A DNA stretch of 64,000 nt. It comes from Moraxella sp035181385 (GTDB lineage: Bacteria; Pseudomonadota; Gammaproteobacteria; Pseudomonadales; Moraxellaceae). Each line of letters starts with the position of its first letter. The stretch's first letter is position 1. The DNA lies in contig NZ_JAXCJK010000003.1 in NCBI RefSeq assembly GCF_035181385.1, positions 186,001 to 250,000 on the forward strand, read 5' to 3'. This document shows positions 32,708 to 42,496 of the stretch, in pieces. The notes under the pieces were generated by a model. That model was not told the DNA's origin and did no database searches. It worked only from the letters and a program-made list of their open reading frames with translations. The translations under genes and the position numbers were made by a program.

Positions 32708-35275
32708 ATGTCAGGGCAAGCCCCCACCAAAGTTTATCTAAAAGATTATACGCCACCTGTTTTTAAGGTTGCTAAAATTGACCTTGATATTAAGTTGTAT
32801 GATGGCCATGCTACTGTTGATGGCATGCTGAATATGATAAGACAGCATGATGGCGATCTTGTGCTTTTTGGGCGTGAATTAGAATTAAAGTCAGTAATCA
32901 TGAATGGTGAAGTACTGACTTCTGATGATTATACACTAGATGATGAAAAATTGATCATTCATCATGCACCAGATGAGGTGGTTGTTCACACTTCTGTGGT
33001 AATTTATCCGCAGAAAAATACCGCACTTGAAGGATTGTACCAAGCTGGCACAGGGGCAGAAACGATGTTTGTTACCCAGTGCGAGCCAGAGGGTTTTCGT
33101 AAAATCACTTTCTATCCTGACCGCCCAGATGTGTTGGCAGAGTTTACCACTCGTGTGGAGGCGGATAAAGCATTTCCGACTTTACTTGCCAATGGCAACT
33201 TGATTGAGCAGGGTGATTTGGGTGATAGACATTTTGCCATTTGGCATGATCCAACTTTAAAGCCAAGCTATTTATTTGCCTGCGTCATTGCTGACCTTGA
33301 TGTGATGCAAGATAAATTTACCACTTCTGAGGGTCGAGAAGTGTTGTTGGAAATCTATGCCACCAAGCAGGATTTGGATAAATGTCATGTTGCCATGCAG
33401 GCTTTAAAAGATTCAATGAAGTGGGACGAAGATAATTATGGCTGTGCTTATGACCTAGACCGTTATATGATTGTGGCGACGGGCCAGTTTAATATGGGGG
33501 CGATGGAAAACAAAGGCTTGAATATTTTTAACACTTCTTGTGTCTTGGCCAGCCCAGAGACAGCAACCGATGAGCGTAGTTTCCGAGTTAAATCAGTTGT
33601 AGCACATGAATATTTTCACAACTGGACGGGCAATCGTGTTACCTGCCGTGATTGGTTTCAGCTGTGTTTAAAAGAAGGCTTGACGGTTTTTCGTGATCAG
33701 AGCTTTTCTGGTGATTTTCGTTCAAAAGCGGTACAACGCATTGAAGATGTGGCAGTGCTACAAGCACATCAGTTTGCCGAAGATGCTGGACCACTTGCTC
33801 ATTGCGTTCGTCCTGAAAGTTTTGTGGAGATAAATAATTTTTACACCACGACCATTTACGAAAAAGGTGCAGAAATTGTTCGTATGATTGCCAATCTTTT
33901 GGGTAAGGAAAAATATCGCCAAGGTACAGATGAGTACTTTTCTCGACATGACGGACAAGCGGTAACCATTGAGGATTTTTTAGCCGCTTTATCGGTGGGT
34001 GATCAAAGGGTGATGGACTTTTTGGCTTGGTATCGTCAGCCTGGTACACCTGAATTATTTGGTGATTTTGAGGTTGATGGCAGTAAAGTAACCATCAATT
34101 TGTCTCAAAAAACTCGCCATGTAGCAGGTTTTGATACGCCAGTTGCCTTACCAATTCCTGTGGATACGGCAATTTTTAATGGTGAAACTGGTGAAATTTT
34201 GGCACAAAGAATGCTTCTTTTGACCAAAGAATCAGACAGCTTTGTATTTGAGGATTTAGCACTTGATGGTGTGCGTCCTGTCGTATCGGTATTGCGTAAT
34301 TTTTCTGCTCCTGTCAAATTAAACTTTGAATATGGTGATGAGGATTTGATGAAGTTGGTGGCCTTTGAAAATGAAGGTTTCAACCGTTGGCAGGCGGTAC
34401 AGATATTTGTCAATCGTCTGCTTTTGGGTAAATCTGACAACATCAAGCTTTTGACCGATACGCTGCGTGCAGTTGTGCCAAGTTTGATGAATACCGACCC
34501 TATGTTGACCGCCCGCCTGTTTGATATACCAAGTGAACAAGAATTGGCGATGGCGTACGAATCAGATTATCAGCCTTCGGCAGTCAAAGCGGTTCGAGAT
34601 GAGCTAAAAAAAGCGATTGCAAATGATTTGTCTGATGTCGTAGGTGAGTGGTATCAGATGTTGCCAATTGAGCCGTATGAAGATACGCCTGATGCTCGTG
34701 GCCGTCGTCTGTTGCGTAATGTGTTATTAGACATTGCACTAAGTGCAGGTGTGGACAATGCAGAAAATTGGACATATCGTCAATATGATCTTGCTGTATG
34801 TATGAGTGAAAGATTGGGTGCACTGTCGGCAATGGTTGAGTTTGACTTGGCAAAATCTGCTGATTATGTGGCAGACTTTTATGACAGATTTGCTGATGAT
34901 GATTTGGTCATTGATTCTTGGTTTAGCATTCAGGCACGAGCAGGCAGTCGTGATGTGGCGTTCATCAAGTCATTGATGCAAAGAGACGACTATGATTGGA
35001 ATACGCCGAATCGTGTGCGTACCACGCTAGGCGGCTTGGCTACCAAGTCTGTTCAGCTATGGAGCGAAGAAGGCTTATCGCTGTATTTTGATGCCATCAT
35101 TCGCCTTGATGCAACCAATCCTGCATTGGCATCACGACTGCTATCTAATTTGAGTCATTGGTACACACTAAGTGAGGCAAGTAAAGCACAAGTTAAAGAA
35201 AGGTTAATTGCTTTGCAGACTGCTGCCAAATCCAAAAATGTGTTAGAATTTGTTAATAATATGCTAAACGCCTAA
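32708..35275 (+). CDS. pepN: Aminopeptidase N (M1 family)
   Basis: This zinc metallopeptidase releases N-terminal residues from peptides in the cytosol. It has 855 residues, close to E. coli PepN. GAMEN is at residues 264-268 and the zinc motif HEYFHNW at 300-306, with the third ligand Glu in KEGLTVFRDQ. The C-terminal helical domain (about 540-855) is complete. I use the ATG at 32708 because CGGAG lies 9 bases upstream and MSGQAPTKVYLKDY fits the family. The open frame from 32630 would add 26 unrelated residues. Confidence 0.96.
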   Translation: MSGQAPTKVYLKDYTPPVFKVAKIDLDIKLYDGHATVDGMLNMIRQHDGDLVLFGRELELKSVIMNGEVLTSDDYTLDDEKLIIHHAPDEVVVHTSVVIYPQKNTALEGLYQAGTGAETMFVTQCEPEGFRKITFYPDRPDVLAEFTTRVEADKAFPTLLANGNLIEQGDLGDRHFAIWHDPTLKPSYLFACVIADLDVMQDKFTTSEGREVLLEIYATKQDLDKCHVAMQALKDSMKWDEDNYGCAYDLDRYMIVATGQFNMGAMENKGLNIFNTSCVLASPETATDERSFRVKSVVAHEYFHNWTGNRVTCRDWFQLCLKEGLTVFRDQSFSGDFRSKAVQRIEDVAVLQAHQFAEDAGPLAHCVRPESFVEINNFYTTTIYEKGAEIVRMIANLLGKEKYRQGTDEYFSRHDGQAVTIEDFLAALSVGDQRVMDFLAWYRQPGTPELFGDFEVDGSKVTINLSQKTRHVAGFDTPVALPIPVDTAIFNGETGEILAQRMLLLTKESDSFVFEDLALDGVRPVVSVLRNFSAPVKLNFEYGDEDLMKLVAFENEGFNRWQAVQIFVNRLLLGKSDNIKLLTDTLRAVVPSLMNTDPMLTARLFDIPSEQELAMAYESDYQPSAVKAVRDELKKAIANDLSDVVGEWYQMLPIEPYEDTPDARGRRLLRNVLLDIALSAGVDNAENWTYRQYDLAVCMSERLGALSAMVEFDLAKSADYVADFYDRFADDDLVIDSWFSIQARAGSRDVAFIKSLMQRDDYDWNTPNRVRTTLGGLATKSVQLWSEEGLSLYFDAIIRLDATNPALASRLLSNLSHWYTLSEASKAQVKERLIALQTAAKSKNVLEFVNNMLNA

Positions 35276-35285
35276 CCATGACCAT

Positions 35286-35319
35286 AAAATACGGTGAGTC
35301 TGACTTGCCGTATTTTTTT
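35286..35319 (+). terminator. Rho-independent terminator for pepN
   Basis: A 9-bp stem (AAAATACGG at 35286-35294, CCGTATTTT at 35308-35316) with an inner AGT/ACT pair is followed by more Ts. It is 11 bases after the pepN stop. Confidence 0.8.
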
Positions 35320-35361
35320 GTTTCTTTTACAATCAATAAAGACTAAAAATACCCAAATTCA

Positions 35362-36723
35362 ATGAAGCCACCTTTTTATTACACCCCAATCATTCGTCTT
35401 GCCATGCCAATCTATCGTTACATGGTCAAAAGAAAATCGCAACATTTGTTGACTTATGAGCGAGAGTTGAATGAACGATTTGGCAAAAAATATCTGCCTG
35501 TGCCAGCAATGACCTTTTTAAAAGATTGCTTGGACGACTTGGATTGTTTTGGTGAAAAATCAATCCAAAATAAAGTCTTGATATGGTGTCATGCGGTGAG
35601 TCTTGGTGAGCTAAATACTGCTTATCCATTATTAAAAATCTTATTAAATCAGGGGTTTGGACTTTGGATTACCAGTAGTACACAAACGGGTTTTAATCGA
35701 GTTGGTGTGCTATTTAAGGGCGAGTTGGGAAAGTCGGTTAATCATAGTTTTGTGCCTGTGGACGACTTGATTGTCATTCGGCGATTCATTGCTCATGCTC
35801 GCCCAGTCATGGCAATATTTGTTGAGACAGAGCTGTGGGCCAATATTTTGTATGAACTCAATCGTCAAAGCATTCCATCTGTCTTGGTCAATGCCAGATT
35901 GACCAAGAAGTCTTTTGATGGTTATGCAAAATTTGGCAAATTGAGCCAAAGCATGATGCAAAACCTGACCGCCATCATTGCCCAAGATGAAGTATCGGCA
36001 GACAGATTTGCTAAATTGGGTGCGAATAAAGAAAAAATTCATGTTGCCAACTCTTTGAAATGGGCAAATCTTGGGCAATTATCAAACGAAAATCAAGACC
36101 TTGTGGCTAAGATTGCTACTTGGCAAATCGGTCAAAGACCAATCTGGCTTGTCGGTAGTACTCATGAAGGTGAGGAGATACTGATGCTTGAAGTTCAAAA
36201 ACAGCTATTAAAATCTGACAAAAACCCTTTGCTAATCCTTGTGCCACGCCACCCAGAGCGTTTTGATGAGGTGGCGGTTTTGTGTCAATCATCAGGGCTT
36301 ATCACACACAGACGCTCGCAAAATGAACAAATCACACCAGATACACAGGTGTATCTGGTGGACAGTATGGGTGAGCTTTTGGCATGGTATAAAGTGTGTG
36401 ATGTGGCGGTGGTGGCTGGATCATTTGTTGATAAGGGCGGGCACAATCCGATTGAGCCTGCATCTTTTGCAAAACCTGTGGTGATGGGGCGGTTTGTCAA
36501 AAATTGCGAGGCTTTGGTGGCACAATTGTCGCAAGTTTCTGCACTTGTGCAGACAAACAGTGTGGCAACTGATATTGCTGAGGCGGTGGCGTGCTGGTTG
36601 TTTGATGTCAATGCAGCAACAATATCAGGACAAGCTGGGGCAGATTTGGTTACCCAAAAACGACACTCTGCCCAAATACAGGCTGACATTTTGTTAAATT
36701 ATTTGTCTTCTTGCCAAGACTAA
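35362..36723 (+). CDS. waaA: 3-deoxy-D-manno-octulosonic acid transferase
   Basis: This inner-membrane-associated glycosyltransferase (GT30) adds Kdo to lipid A. It has 453 residues. CHAVSLGELNTAYPLL carries the catalytic Glu region (about residues 76-91), then WITSSTQTGF. LVNARLTKKSF and the C-terminal GSTHEGEE, PRHPERFDEV, VVAGSFVDKGGHNPIEPA complete the GT-B donor site. Moraxella makes a short lipooligosaccharide, so WaaA is essential for core formation. It is convergent with psd across a shared terminator. Confidence 0.94.
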   Translation: MKPPFYYTPIIRLAMPIYRYMVKRKSQHLLTYERELNERFGKKYLPVPAMTFLKDCLDDLDCFGEKSIQNKVLIWCHAVSLGELNTAYPLLKILLNQGFGLWITSSTQTGFNRVGVLFKGELGKSVNHSFVPVDDLIVIRRFIAHARPVMAIFVETELWANILYELNRQSIPSVLVNARLTKKSFDGYAKFGKLSQSMMQNLTAIIAQDEVSADRFAKLGANKEKIHVANSLKWANLGQLSNENQDLVAKIATWQIGQRPIWLVGSTHEGEEILMLEVQKQLLKSDKNPLLILVPRHPERFDEVAVLCQSSGLITHRRSQNEQITPDTQVYLVDSMGELLAWYKVCDVAVVAGSFVDKGGHNPIEPASFAKPVVMGRFVKNCEALVAQLSQVSALVQTNSVATDIAEAVACWLFDVNAATISGQAGADLVTQKRHSAQIQADILLNYLSSCQD

Positions 36724-36749
36724 AACTGGTATTTGATGTTTAGATAAAC

Positions 36750-36780
36750 AAAAAAAGAATGCCATCAGCACTCTTTTTTT
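36750..36780. terminator. Bidirectional terminator between waaA and psd
   Basis: AAAAAAGAATGC (36751-36762) pairs with GCACTCTTTTTT (36768-36779) with one mismatch, a 5-base loop and T-tracts on both strands. It lies between the two convergent stops. Confidence 0.75.
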
Positions 36781-36792
36781 GTTTTTGTAAAT

Positions 36793-37632
36793 TTAGGCGT
36801 TTGGGCAAATCTTGGCGATTTGCTCTCCCATTTGTACCGTTTTACTATGCACAAGGCCATCATTCCACATTGTGCCTGCTGATTTTGGCAGGATGATGAT
36901 GGCGGTGGAGCCAAGATAAAATTGCCCAAGCTCATCACCTTTTTTGAGTGGCAAATCGTGTGTGCGATGTTGAATATAAGGCGTGCGTTTGATTGCTCCT
37001 GTTGCCACACAGCTAATGCCTGCCACTATCATTGCACCCACTAGGACTACGCACGCTTTGCCAAAGGTGGTGTCAAACTCACACACCAGCCGTTCATTTC
37101 TTGCAAACAGATCAGGCACATGCTCAGCGGTGGTATTATTGACCGAAAATAGTGTGCCTGGCACATAACGGGTGGCGGTCAGCACGCCATCAAAAGGCAT
37201 ATGTACACGGTGATAGTTTGTGGGTGCCAGATAAATGGTGGCAAAAGAACCATCAACAAATGTCTTGCCCAATTCAAAATCAGCAAGTAATTGTCCTACA
37301 TCATAGTCATGCCCTTTGGCTTGTAATAATTGCCCTTGATGAATTGTTCCGATTTGGCTGATTTTGCCATCAGCAGGGCAAGCCACGCCATCGGTGCTAT
37401 CATCTATTGGACGCATGCCATCTTTTAACTCACGAGTAAAAAAATCGTTAAAGCTGTCATAGTCATCTAAGTTGTCTCGCTTGTATTCTGCCAAATCTAT
37501 ATCATAGGCTTTGGCAAAAGCATGAATGAAAGTTTTTTTGATATAAGGATTGTCGCTCCTAGCAAGGTGGCCTGCAATTTTAGAGAGGGTCTGTTGCGGG
37601 GCGATATTTTGGGCTAAGGTAAATAAATTCAT
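36793..37632 (-). CDS. psd: Phosphatidylserine decarboxylase proenzyme
   Basis: This inner-membrane enzyme makes phosphatidylethanolamine. The 279-residue proenzyme carries LGST (240-243), cut between Gly and Ser to create the pyruvoyl group. PTNYHRVHMPFDG contains the catalytic His and FNDFFTRELKDGMRP lies near the N-terminus. Of two adjacent ATGs, the second (37632) lies 4 bases from GGAGG while the first (37635) is one base away, so I prefer 37632. It is divergent from dtd. Confidence 0.95.
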   Translation of the reverse strand: MNLFTLAQNIAPQQTLSKIAGHLARSDNPYIKKTFIHAFAKAYDIDLAEYKRDNLDDYDSFNDFFTRELKDGMRPIDDSTDGVACPADGKISQIGTIHQGQLLQAKGHDYDVGQLLADFELGKTFVDGSFATIYLAPTNYHRVHMPFDGVLTATRYVPGTLFSVNNTTAEHVPDLFARNERLVCEFDTTFGKACVVLVGAMIVAGISCVATGAIKRTPYIQHRTHDLPLKKGDELGQFYLGSTAIIILPKSAGTMWNDGLVHSKTVQMGEQIAKICPNA

Positions 37633-37782
37633 CATTCCTCCATTTTGTATGTTGTTTGGTGCATTGTTTGGGTTGGTGTATTTTAACCGATATTTGTTAT
37701 AATGACCGTTTTATTTTTGCAAACTTGTATGATAAATCTGCCATTTGGCTAATCAATTGTAAGAATCAAACTAAGGAAATCT

Positions 37783-38235
37783 ATGAAAGCTTTAATTCAA
37801 CGAGTTCATTTTGCTCATGTTGAGGTAGATGGTAAAATTATTGGTCAGATTCAAAATGGAGTGCTTGCATATATCGGCATTGGCAAAGATGACGATTTTG
37901 GGCGTGCGTGCAAACTTATTGATAAAATTCTAGCCTATCGTATTTTTGAAAATACTACCGAGGTTGAAAAACTGGGCAAGTTGGATAAATCCGTATCTGA
38001 TTTTGGTGGAGGCTTATTGCTTGTTTCACAGTTTACCTTGATGGCAAAGACGGATAAGGGTCGTCGCCCTGATTTTGCTCCTGCTATGCCACCTGATGAT
38101 GCCAAACGATTATTTGATCAGTTGGTGGTTTATGCCAAATCAGTTTATCCAAGCGTCCAAACAGGAGAGTTTGGTGCTGATATGATGGTAAGTTGTGCTA
38201 ATGATGGGCCGATTAATTTCATTTTGGAGGTTTGA
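37783..38235 (+). CDS. dtd: D-aminoacyl-tRNA deacylase
   Basis: This cytosolic homodimer removes D-amino acids, and glycine from tRNA-Ala, from mischarged tRNAs. It has 150 residues, the usual length. The cross-subunit motifs are LLVSQFTLMA (SQxxT-like, about 84-93) and the C-terminal ANDGPINFILEV (Gly-cisPro). AAGGAAA precedes the ATG. Its stop lies only 8 bases from the stop of convergent dadA, with no visible terminator between. Confidence 0.95.
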   Translation: MKALIQRVHFAHVEVDGKIIGQIQNGVLAYIGIGKDDDFGRACKLIDKILAYRIFENTTEVEKLGKLDKSVSDFGGGLLLVSQFTLMAKTDKGRRPDFAPAMPPDDAKRLFDQLVVYAKSVYPSVQTGEFGADMMVSCANDGPINFILEV

Positions 38236-38243
38236 TGGCAAAA

Positions 38244-39575
38244 TCAGTATCCAATGAATGCAAAATCAAGAGGTGGTATCTTTGCTGTCATCAGCAACGA
38301 TAAAGCAAGTGCAGAGCCACAAGAGTGTGTAAAGCCAAGTGTGCCATGCCCTGTGTTTAGCCATAGATTATCAAACTGATCACCAGTACCACCATGTTTG
38401 ATATGACCAAGATAGGCACGCCCGATGAGTGGTACATTTGAGGGAGTCATAGGACGAAGCCCTGTCCAGTAGTTTGGCTCATCATAGCTTAGTGCATCGC
38501 CAAATAGCATTTGCACACGCCGTGTCAAAGCCTGACAGCGTATGTCATTGAGTTTGGTATTGTAGCCGTCAAATTCTGCCGTACCAGCCACTCGTAGTAC
38601 ATCACGCTCACCACTTGTGAATCGACTCATGACAAGTTTGTACTCATCATCAATAAGACTGACCTGTGGGACGCGTGTGCCATCAAGCACGGTGTAGGTT
38701 GCAGAGTAGCCCTTAGCAGGGAAAATGGGCAAGCTTACCCCAATGGGATTAAGCAAGCGTTTGCCATAACTTGCCAGACATACAACATAATGGTCGGCAC
38801 GGTGAGCGGATTTGATACCATTTTGGCAGATGGTGATGTGGCTAATGCGTCTGTCTACTGCTACGATTTCATCAATGTGTGTATTGAAGACAAATTTTAC
38901 TCCATTGGCTTGACAATGTCTGGCAAGCTGATTGGTAAAAACATTCGCATTGGCAGAAAAATCAGTATTTGTATAGGTTGCACCTATAAGCTTATTACCA
39001 AGTACTGATAGGGCAGGTTCAATATCAATTGCTTGGTCGGGTGTGATGGGTATGCGATGACAGCCCAGCTCCTGCATTCTTATGGTGGGGGCAATGGCAG
39101 ACTGGTATTCGGCAAGGTCGGTATAAAAATGCATGATGCCTTGTAGGCGTTGCTCAAATGCTAGCGGTAATTCACTCATTAGTGCTTTTAAGGTTGCACG
39201 AGAGTATAGTCCTAAACTGACCATTTGTTTTAAGTTGTCATCAGCACGGCCTTTTGTACATTCTTTTAAAAAGCGTAGGATAAAGCGGATTTGCTCAATG
39301 TTGCCATTGGGGCGGTAGAGTAGCGGTGCGTCAGGTTGGGCGAGCCATTTTAAGGCCTTTATGGGTGTGGTAGGATTCGCCCAAGGCGTTGCGTGGCATA
39401 CAGAAATTTGTCCACCATTAGCAAAACTTGTTTCCATTGCAGGGGAGTTTTGTCGGTCAATGACGGTAACATCAAAACCAGCTTGTGACAGATACCATGC
39501 ACTTGCTACGCCAGTTACACCAGCACCAAGCACGGTAACGGAGCTTTTGGCATCAGCCACGAGCGACACTGCCAT
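38244..39575 (-). CDS. dadA: D-amino acid dehydrogenase small subunit-like FAD enzyme
   Basis: This membrane-associated flavoprotein oxidises D-amino acids, classically D-Ala, to keto acids, passing electrons to the respiratory chain. It has 443 residues. VTVLGAGVTGVASAWYL (13-29) binds FAD, ETSFANGGQISVCHATPWANP is the DadA signature, and YWTGLRPMTPSNVPLIG near the C-terminus is the FAD-binding tail. The ATG at 39575 lies inside the 3' end of ygfZ (23-base overlap). No ribosome site is seen, so the start could be a few codons later (GTG at 39560). Confidence 0.9.
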   Translation of the reverse strand: MAVSLVADAKSSVTVLGAGVTGVASAWYLSQAGFDVTVIDRQNSPAMETSFANGGQISVCHATPWANPTTPIKALKWLAQPDAPLLYRPNGNIEQIRFILRFLKECTKGRADDNLKQMVSLGLYSRATLKALMSELPLAFEQRLQGIMHFYTDLAEYQSAIAPTIRMQELGCHRIPITPDQAIDIEPALSVLGNKLIGATYTNTDFSANANVFTNQLARHCQANGVKFVFNTHIDEIVAVDRRISHITICQNGIKSAHRADHYVVCLASYGKRLLNPIGVSLPIFPAKGYSATYTVLDGTRVPQVSLIDDEYKLVMSRFTSGERDVLRVAGTAEFDGYNTKLNDIRCQALTRRVQMLFGDALSYDEPNYWTGLRPMTPSNVPLIGRAYLGHIKHGGTGDQFDNLWLNTGHGTLGFTHSCGSALALSLLMTAKIPPLDFAFIGY

Positions 39576-40227
39576 TTAGGTTGTCTGGTAAAGATAAAAC
39601 AGTTAAATTTTTCAAATCATCAGGGCGTGCAACGACCAAAGCGAGCTGGCCATCGCTATTGACAACGGTGACTTTATTATCAATATCAATATCGCCAGCT
39701 TTGACAAGGTGTAGCCATGCTTTCGGGGTGGCCTTAAACCAAAGCCTTGCAATGATCTCCTGCCCTAAATAACAGCCTTTGTCATAATCTACACCACCAC
39801 GCTGGTGCAGCCGAAGCTCTTGTGGCTGAAATTGCTCACTTGTCTTGGCGGTTATCCAATAATTGCCTGTTTTTAGACTGACTTCTTGCCAAGTTTGCCA
39901 ATCTGCTTCGCTTTGATTTTCCAAAAAAGTTGGCACATGGTTCATGACGCATGGATAAATTTGGATAGGCTTAGATAAAGATATTTTTGAAAATGTGCCA
40001 TATTTTTTGATGTGTGCCTGAAAATCATCTGCCAGATCACTTGATAGCACAATGACAAACGCATCGTTTATTTTTTTTATCCAAAGTCCAAATTGCACGC
40101 GTCCTTTTAGGTTGCAAATGGCGGTGGGTAGATATTCACTACCGATTTTGGCAGTGTTTGCGGTGATTTGGCCTTGCAAAAATTTGTCAGCGTCTTTGCC
40201 ACTTAGTGTGAATGCGGTAAAATTCAT
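39553..40227 (-). CDS. ygfZ: Folate-binding YgfZ/CAF17-like protein
   Basis: This tetrahydrofolate-dependent factor acts in assembly or repair of iron-sulphur proteins such as MiaB. It has 224 residues and is shorter than E. coli YgfZ (about 326), with a reduced C-terminal domain. The signature is KGCYLGQE (about 147-154) with the functional Cys. GQITANT is near the N-terminus. I start at the ATG 40227 (MNFTAFTLSGKDADKF), not the upstream frame start at 40269. It overlaps the dadA start. Confidence 0.88.
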   Translation of the reverse strand: MNFTAFTLSGKDADKFLQGQITANTAKIGSEYLPTAICNLKGRVQFGLWIKKINDAFVIVLSSDLADDFQAHIKKYGTFSKISLSKPIQIYPCVMNHVPTFLENQSEADWQTWQEVSLKTGNYWITAKTSEQFQPQELRLHQRGGVDYDKGCYLGQEIIARLWFKATPKAWLHLVKAGDIDIDNKVTVVNSDGQLALVVARPDDLKNLTVLSLPDNLNGSVARG

Positions 40228-40332
40228 GGTGATTATCCAAAAACTGTCAATAAAACCAAAATATATCAAACTTCATTAATAAAATGCTAGGTTGGGGAGG
40301 CTTCTTAAAATTCAAGGGTAAAAATTTTTCCA

Positions 40333-40347
40333 AATTTACTGTAAATT
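40333..40347. promoter_or_regulatory. 15-bp palindrome before yjdM
   Basis: AATTTAC-T-GTAAATT (40333-40347) is a perfect palindrome around one central base. It lies just before a TAAAAT (40352-40357) that could be the -10 of the next gene. A regulator site is possible but AT-rich chance is not excluded. Confidence 0.35.
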
Positions 40348-40384
40348 AAGTTAAAATAAGAGTTTAATCAACTAGGAAAAGACC

Positions 40385-40723
40385 ATGACACTACCAAACT
40401 GCCCAAAATGCGATGAAAGCTATACTTACCAAGATGGTGAACTGTTGATTTGCCCCATGTGTAGCCATGAGTGGCAACAAGGCGAAGCAGAAGACAACTC
40501 CCCTGTCATTAAAGATGCAGTTGGCAATGTACTCAATGACGGTGATAGTGTTACTGTGATTAAAGATTTGAAGGTAAAAGGCTCGTCTACACCAATTAAA
40601 GTTGGCACTAAGGTCAAATCCATTCGTCTGATTTATGATGCACCAGACGACCACGACATTGATTGTAAAATTGATGGTTTTGGGGCGATGAAACTAAAAT
40701 CTTCTGTTGTCAAAAAGGCCTGA
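40385..40723 (+). CDS. yjdM: YjdM/PhnA-family zinc-ribbon protein
   Basis: The 112-residue protein has an N-terminal zinc ribbon (CPKCDESYTY, then CPMCSHEW; cysteines at about 6, 9, 23 and 26) and a small beta-barrel domain (DGDSVTVIKDLKVKG, VKSIRLI, GFGAMKLKSSVVKK). The family was once named for phosphonate use, but its role is unsettled. The start has AGGAAAAG upstream. It is monocistronic, with a palindrome near its promoter. Confidence 0.92.
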   Translation: MTLPNCPKCDESYTYQDGELLICPMCSHEWQQGEAEDNSPVIKDAVGNVLNDGDSVTVIKDLKVKGSSTPIKVGTKVKSIRLIYDAPDDHDIDCKIDGFGAMKLKSSVVKKA

Positions 40724-40911
40724 TTCACTTTGATGATGCTTGGCGTTTTCATTTAAACATATCAAAGCATTCATTTTTTGGTTTTTTATTGCTACTTGCC
40801 ACAAATATGAACCATGCCAGCTTGCTTTGTTTCTATTTAAACATTTAAACTGCTTTTTACTTTAGATCATTTGACAAACCGTTCAACAAACTTAACAAAA
40901 AGAGACTTAAA

Positions 40912-42198
40912 ATGACCCAGCTTACCGCCGACCAAATTTTGTTTGAAAAAGCCAAACGCCATATTCCCGGTGGTGTCAACTCCCCTGTGCGTGCTTTTAC
41001 TGGTGTGGGTGGCACTCCTGTTTTTGTCAGTCGAGCCAAAGGGGCGTATATTTATGATACCCAAGACCACCCTTACATTGACTATGTTGGCTCTTGGGGG
41101 CCGATGATTTTGGGTCATGCTCATGATAAAGTCATCAATGCGGTCAAATCGGCTGCTGATGATGGCTTATCATTTGGTACGCCTACGCCTTTTGAAATAA
41201 CGATGGCGGATTTGATTTGTGAGATCTTGCCACACATTGAGCTTGTTCGGATGGTGTCAAGTGGTACAGAGGCAACCATGAGTGCCATCAGACTTGCAAG
41301 AGGCTATACAGGGCGAGATAAGATTGTCAAGTTTGAGGGTTGTTATCATGGGCATTCAGACAGTCTTTTGGTGAAGGCGGGTTCTGGTATGTTGGATATT
41401 GGCGAACCAACGAGTAAGGGCGTACCTGCTGATTTTGCCAAGCATACTTTAACTTTGCCTTATAACGATGTTGATGCTCTAAAAGCCGCTTTTGAAAATT
41501 TTGGTAGCGAGCTTGCTTGCGTGATTGTAGAGCCAATCGCTGGCAATATGAACATGATCATTCCTACTCAAGAATTTCACACCACTTTGCGTCATCTTTG
41601 CACCCAGCATGGCGTGGTTTTGATTTTTGATGAAGTCATGACGGGTTTTCGTGTCGGTCTAAAAGGGGCAAGCGAGTATTTTGGCATTACGCCTGATTTG
41701 ACTACTTTTGGTAAGATTATTGGGGCGGGTTTGCCTGTTGGGGCGTTTGGGGGTAAGCGAGAAATCATGTCGCATATTGCGCCGCTTGGCGGTGTTTATC
41801 AAGCAGGCACGCTTTCTGGCAATCCTTTGGCGATGCGAGCAGGCAAAGCGATGTTTGATGAACTGGTGAAACCTAATTTTTATCAAGAATTGACACAAAA
41901 AACCACTAAGCTGGTCAGTGGTCTGCAAGACTGTGCCAACAAGCATGGTGTGGCGTTTACCACTTGCCATGTAGGCGGTATGTTTGGACTGTTTTTTGCC
42001 AAGGATTTACCAAAAAACTTTGGCGATGTGGCAAGTGCTGATGTTGCTAAGTTTAATAAATTCTTTCATGGCATGCTTTCTCGCGGTGTACATTTTGCAC
42101 CTTCTGCTTTTGAAGCATCATTCATGTCAGCCGCTCATAGCGATGAAGATATTGAACAGACCTTATTGATGGCAGACGAAGTTTTTGCTACACTTTGA
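40912..42198 (+). CDS. hemL: Glutamate-1-semialdehyde 2,1-aminomutase
   Basis: This PLP enzyme makes 5-aminolevulinate in the C5 haem pathway, feeding HemB (17709). It has 428 residues. IPGGVNSPVRAF (about 18-29), VSSGTEATMSAIRLARG, the IFDEVMTGFR cofactor Asp and the PLP-binding Lys268 in TFGKIIGAGLPVGAFGG are all visible. AAAGAGAC precedes the ATG. The 188-base gap upstream holds no gene. Confidence 0.97.
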   Translation: MTQLTADQILFEKAKRHIPGGVNSPVRAFTGVGGTPVFVSRAKGAYIYDTQDHPYIDYVGSWGPMILGHAHDKVINAVKSAADDGLSFGTPTPFEITMADLICEILPHIELVRMVSSGTEATMSAIRLARGYTGRDKIVKFEGCYHGHSDSLLVKAGSGMLDIGEPTSKGVPADFAKHTLTLPYNDVDALKAAFENFGSELACVIVEPIAGNMNMIIPTQEFHTTLRHLCTQHGVVLIFDEVMTGFRVGLKGASEYFGITPDLTTFGKIIGAGLPVGAFGGKREIMSHIAPLGGVYQAGTLSGNPLAMRAGKAMFDELVKPNFYQELTQKTTKLVSGLQDCANKHGVAFTTCHVGGMFGLFFAKDLPKNFGDVASADVAKFNKFFHGMLSRGVHFAPSAFEASFMSAAHSDEDIEQTLLMADEVFATL

Positions 42199-42296
42199 TT
42201 GTTGACAAGGTATGGCAAATGACTGAAAAATTCAATTGTGGCACGATTTTGTGCTAAAATTAAATCCAAATACTTAAAGATAAGCATTGGAGATTT

Positions 42297-42458
42297 ATGC
42301 GTTTATTGTTGGCATTATTTTTACCGTGGATGCAGTTTTTTACCATCGGTCGCCCATTCGCAGGGCTCTTTTGTTTGATTTTACAATTGACATTTATTGG
42401 TTGGCTACCTGCTGCAATTTGGTCGGTGTATGCCCTAAGTCAGTACAAGACAGACTAA
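42297..42458 (+). CDS. YqaE/Pmp3-family small membrane protein
   Basis: A 53-residue protein is encoded from the ATG at 42297 with GGAG at 42289-42292. It reads as two hydrophobic helices with the family signature FTIGRPFAG (15-23) and IGWLPAAIWSVYALSQYKTD at the end. Pmp3/YqaE (UPF0057) proteins are tiny inner-membrane proteolipids linked to membrane potential and cation stress. A longer open frame over the same bases (42287-42475) lacks any family feature and is a decoy. It lies 81 bases before secA. Confidence 0.88.
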   Translation: MRLLLALFLPWMQFFTIGRPFAGLFCLILQLTFIGWLPAAIWSVYALSQYKTD

Positions 42459-42496
42459 AAGATCAAATAAATTGAGCAATCATATTTACACGATTA

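Noticed and set aside
42287..42475. 62-residue open frame before secA
   Set aside because: It has no family features and overlaps in another frame a well-supported YqaE/Pmp3 gene with a ribosome site.
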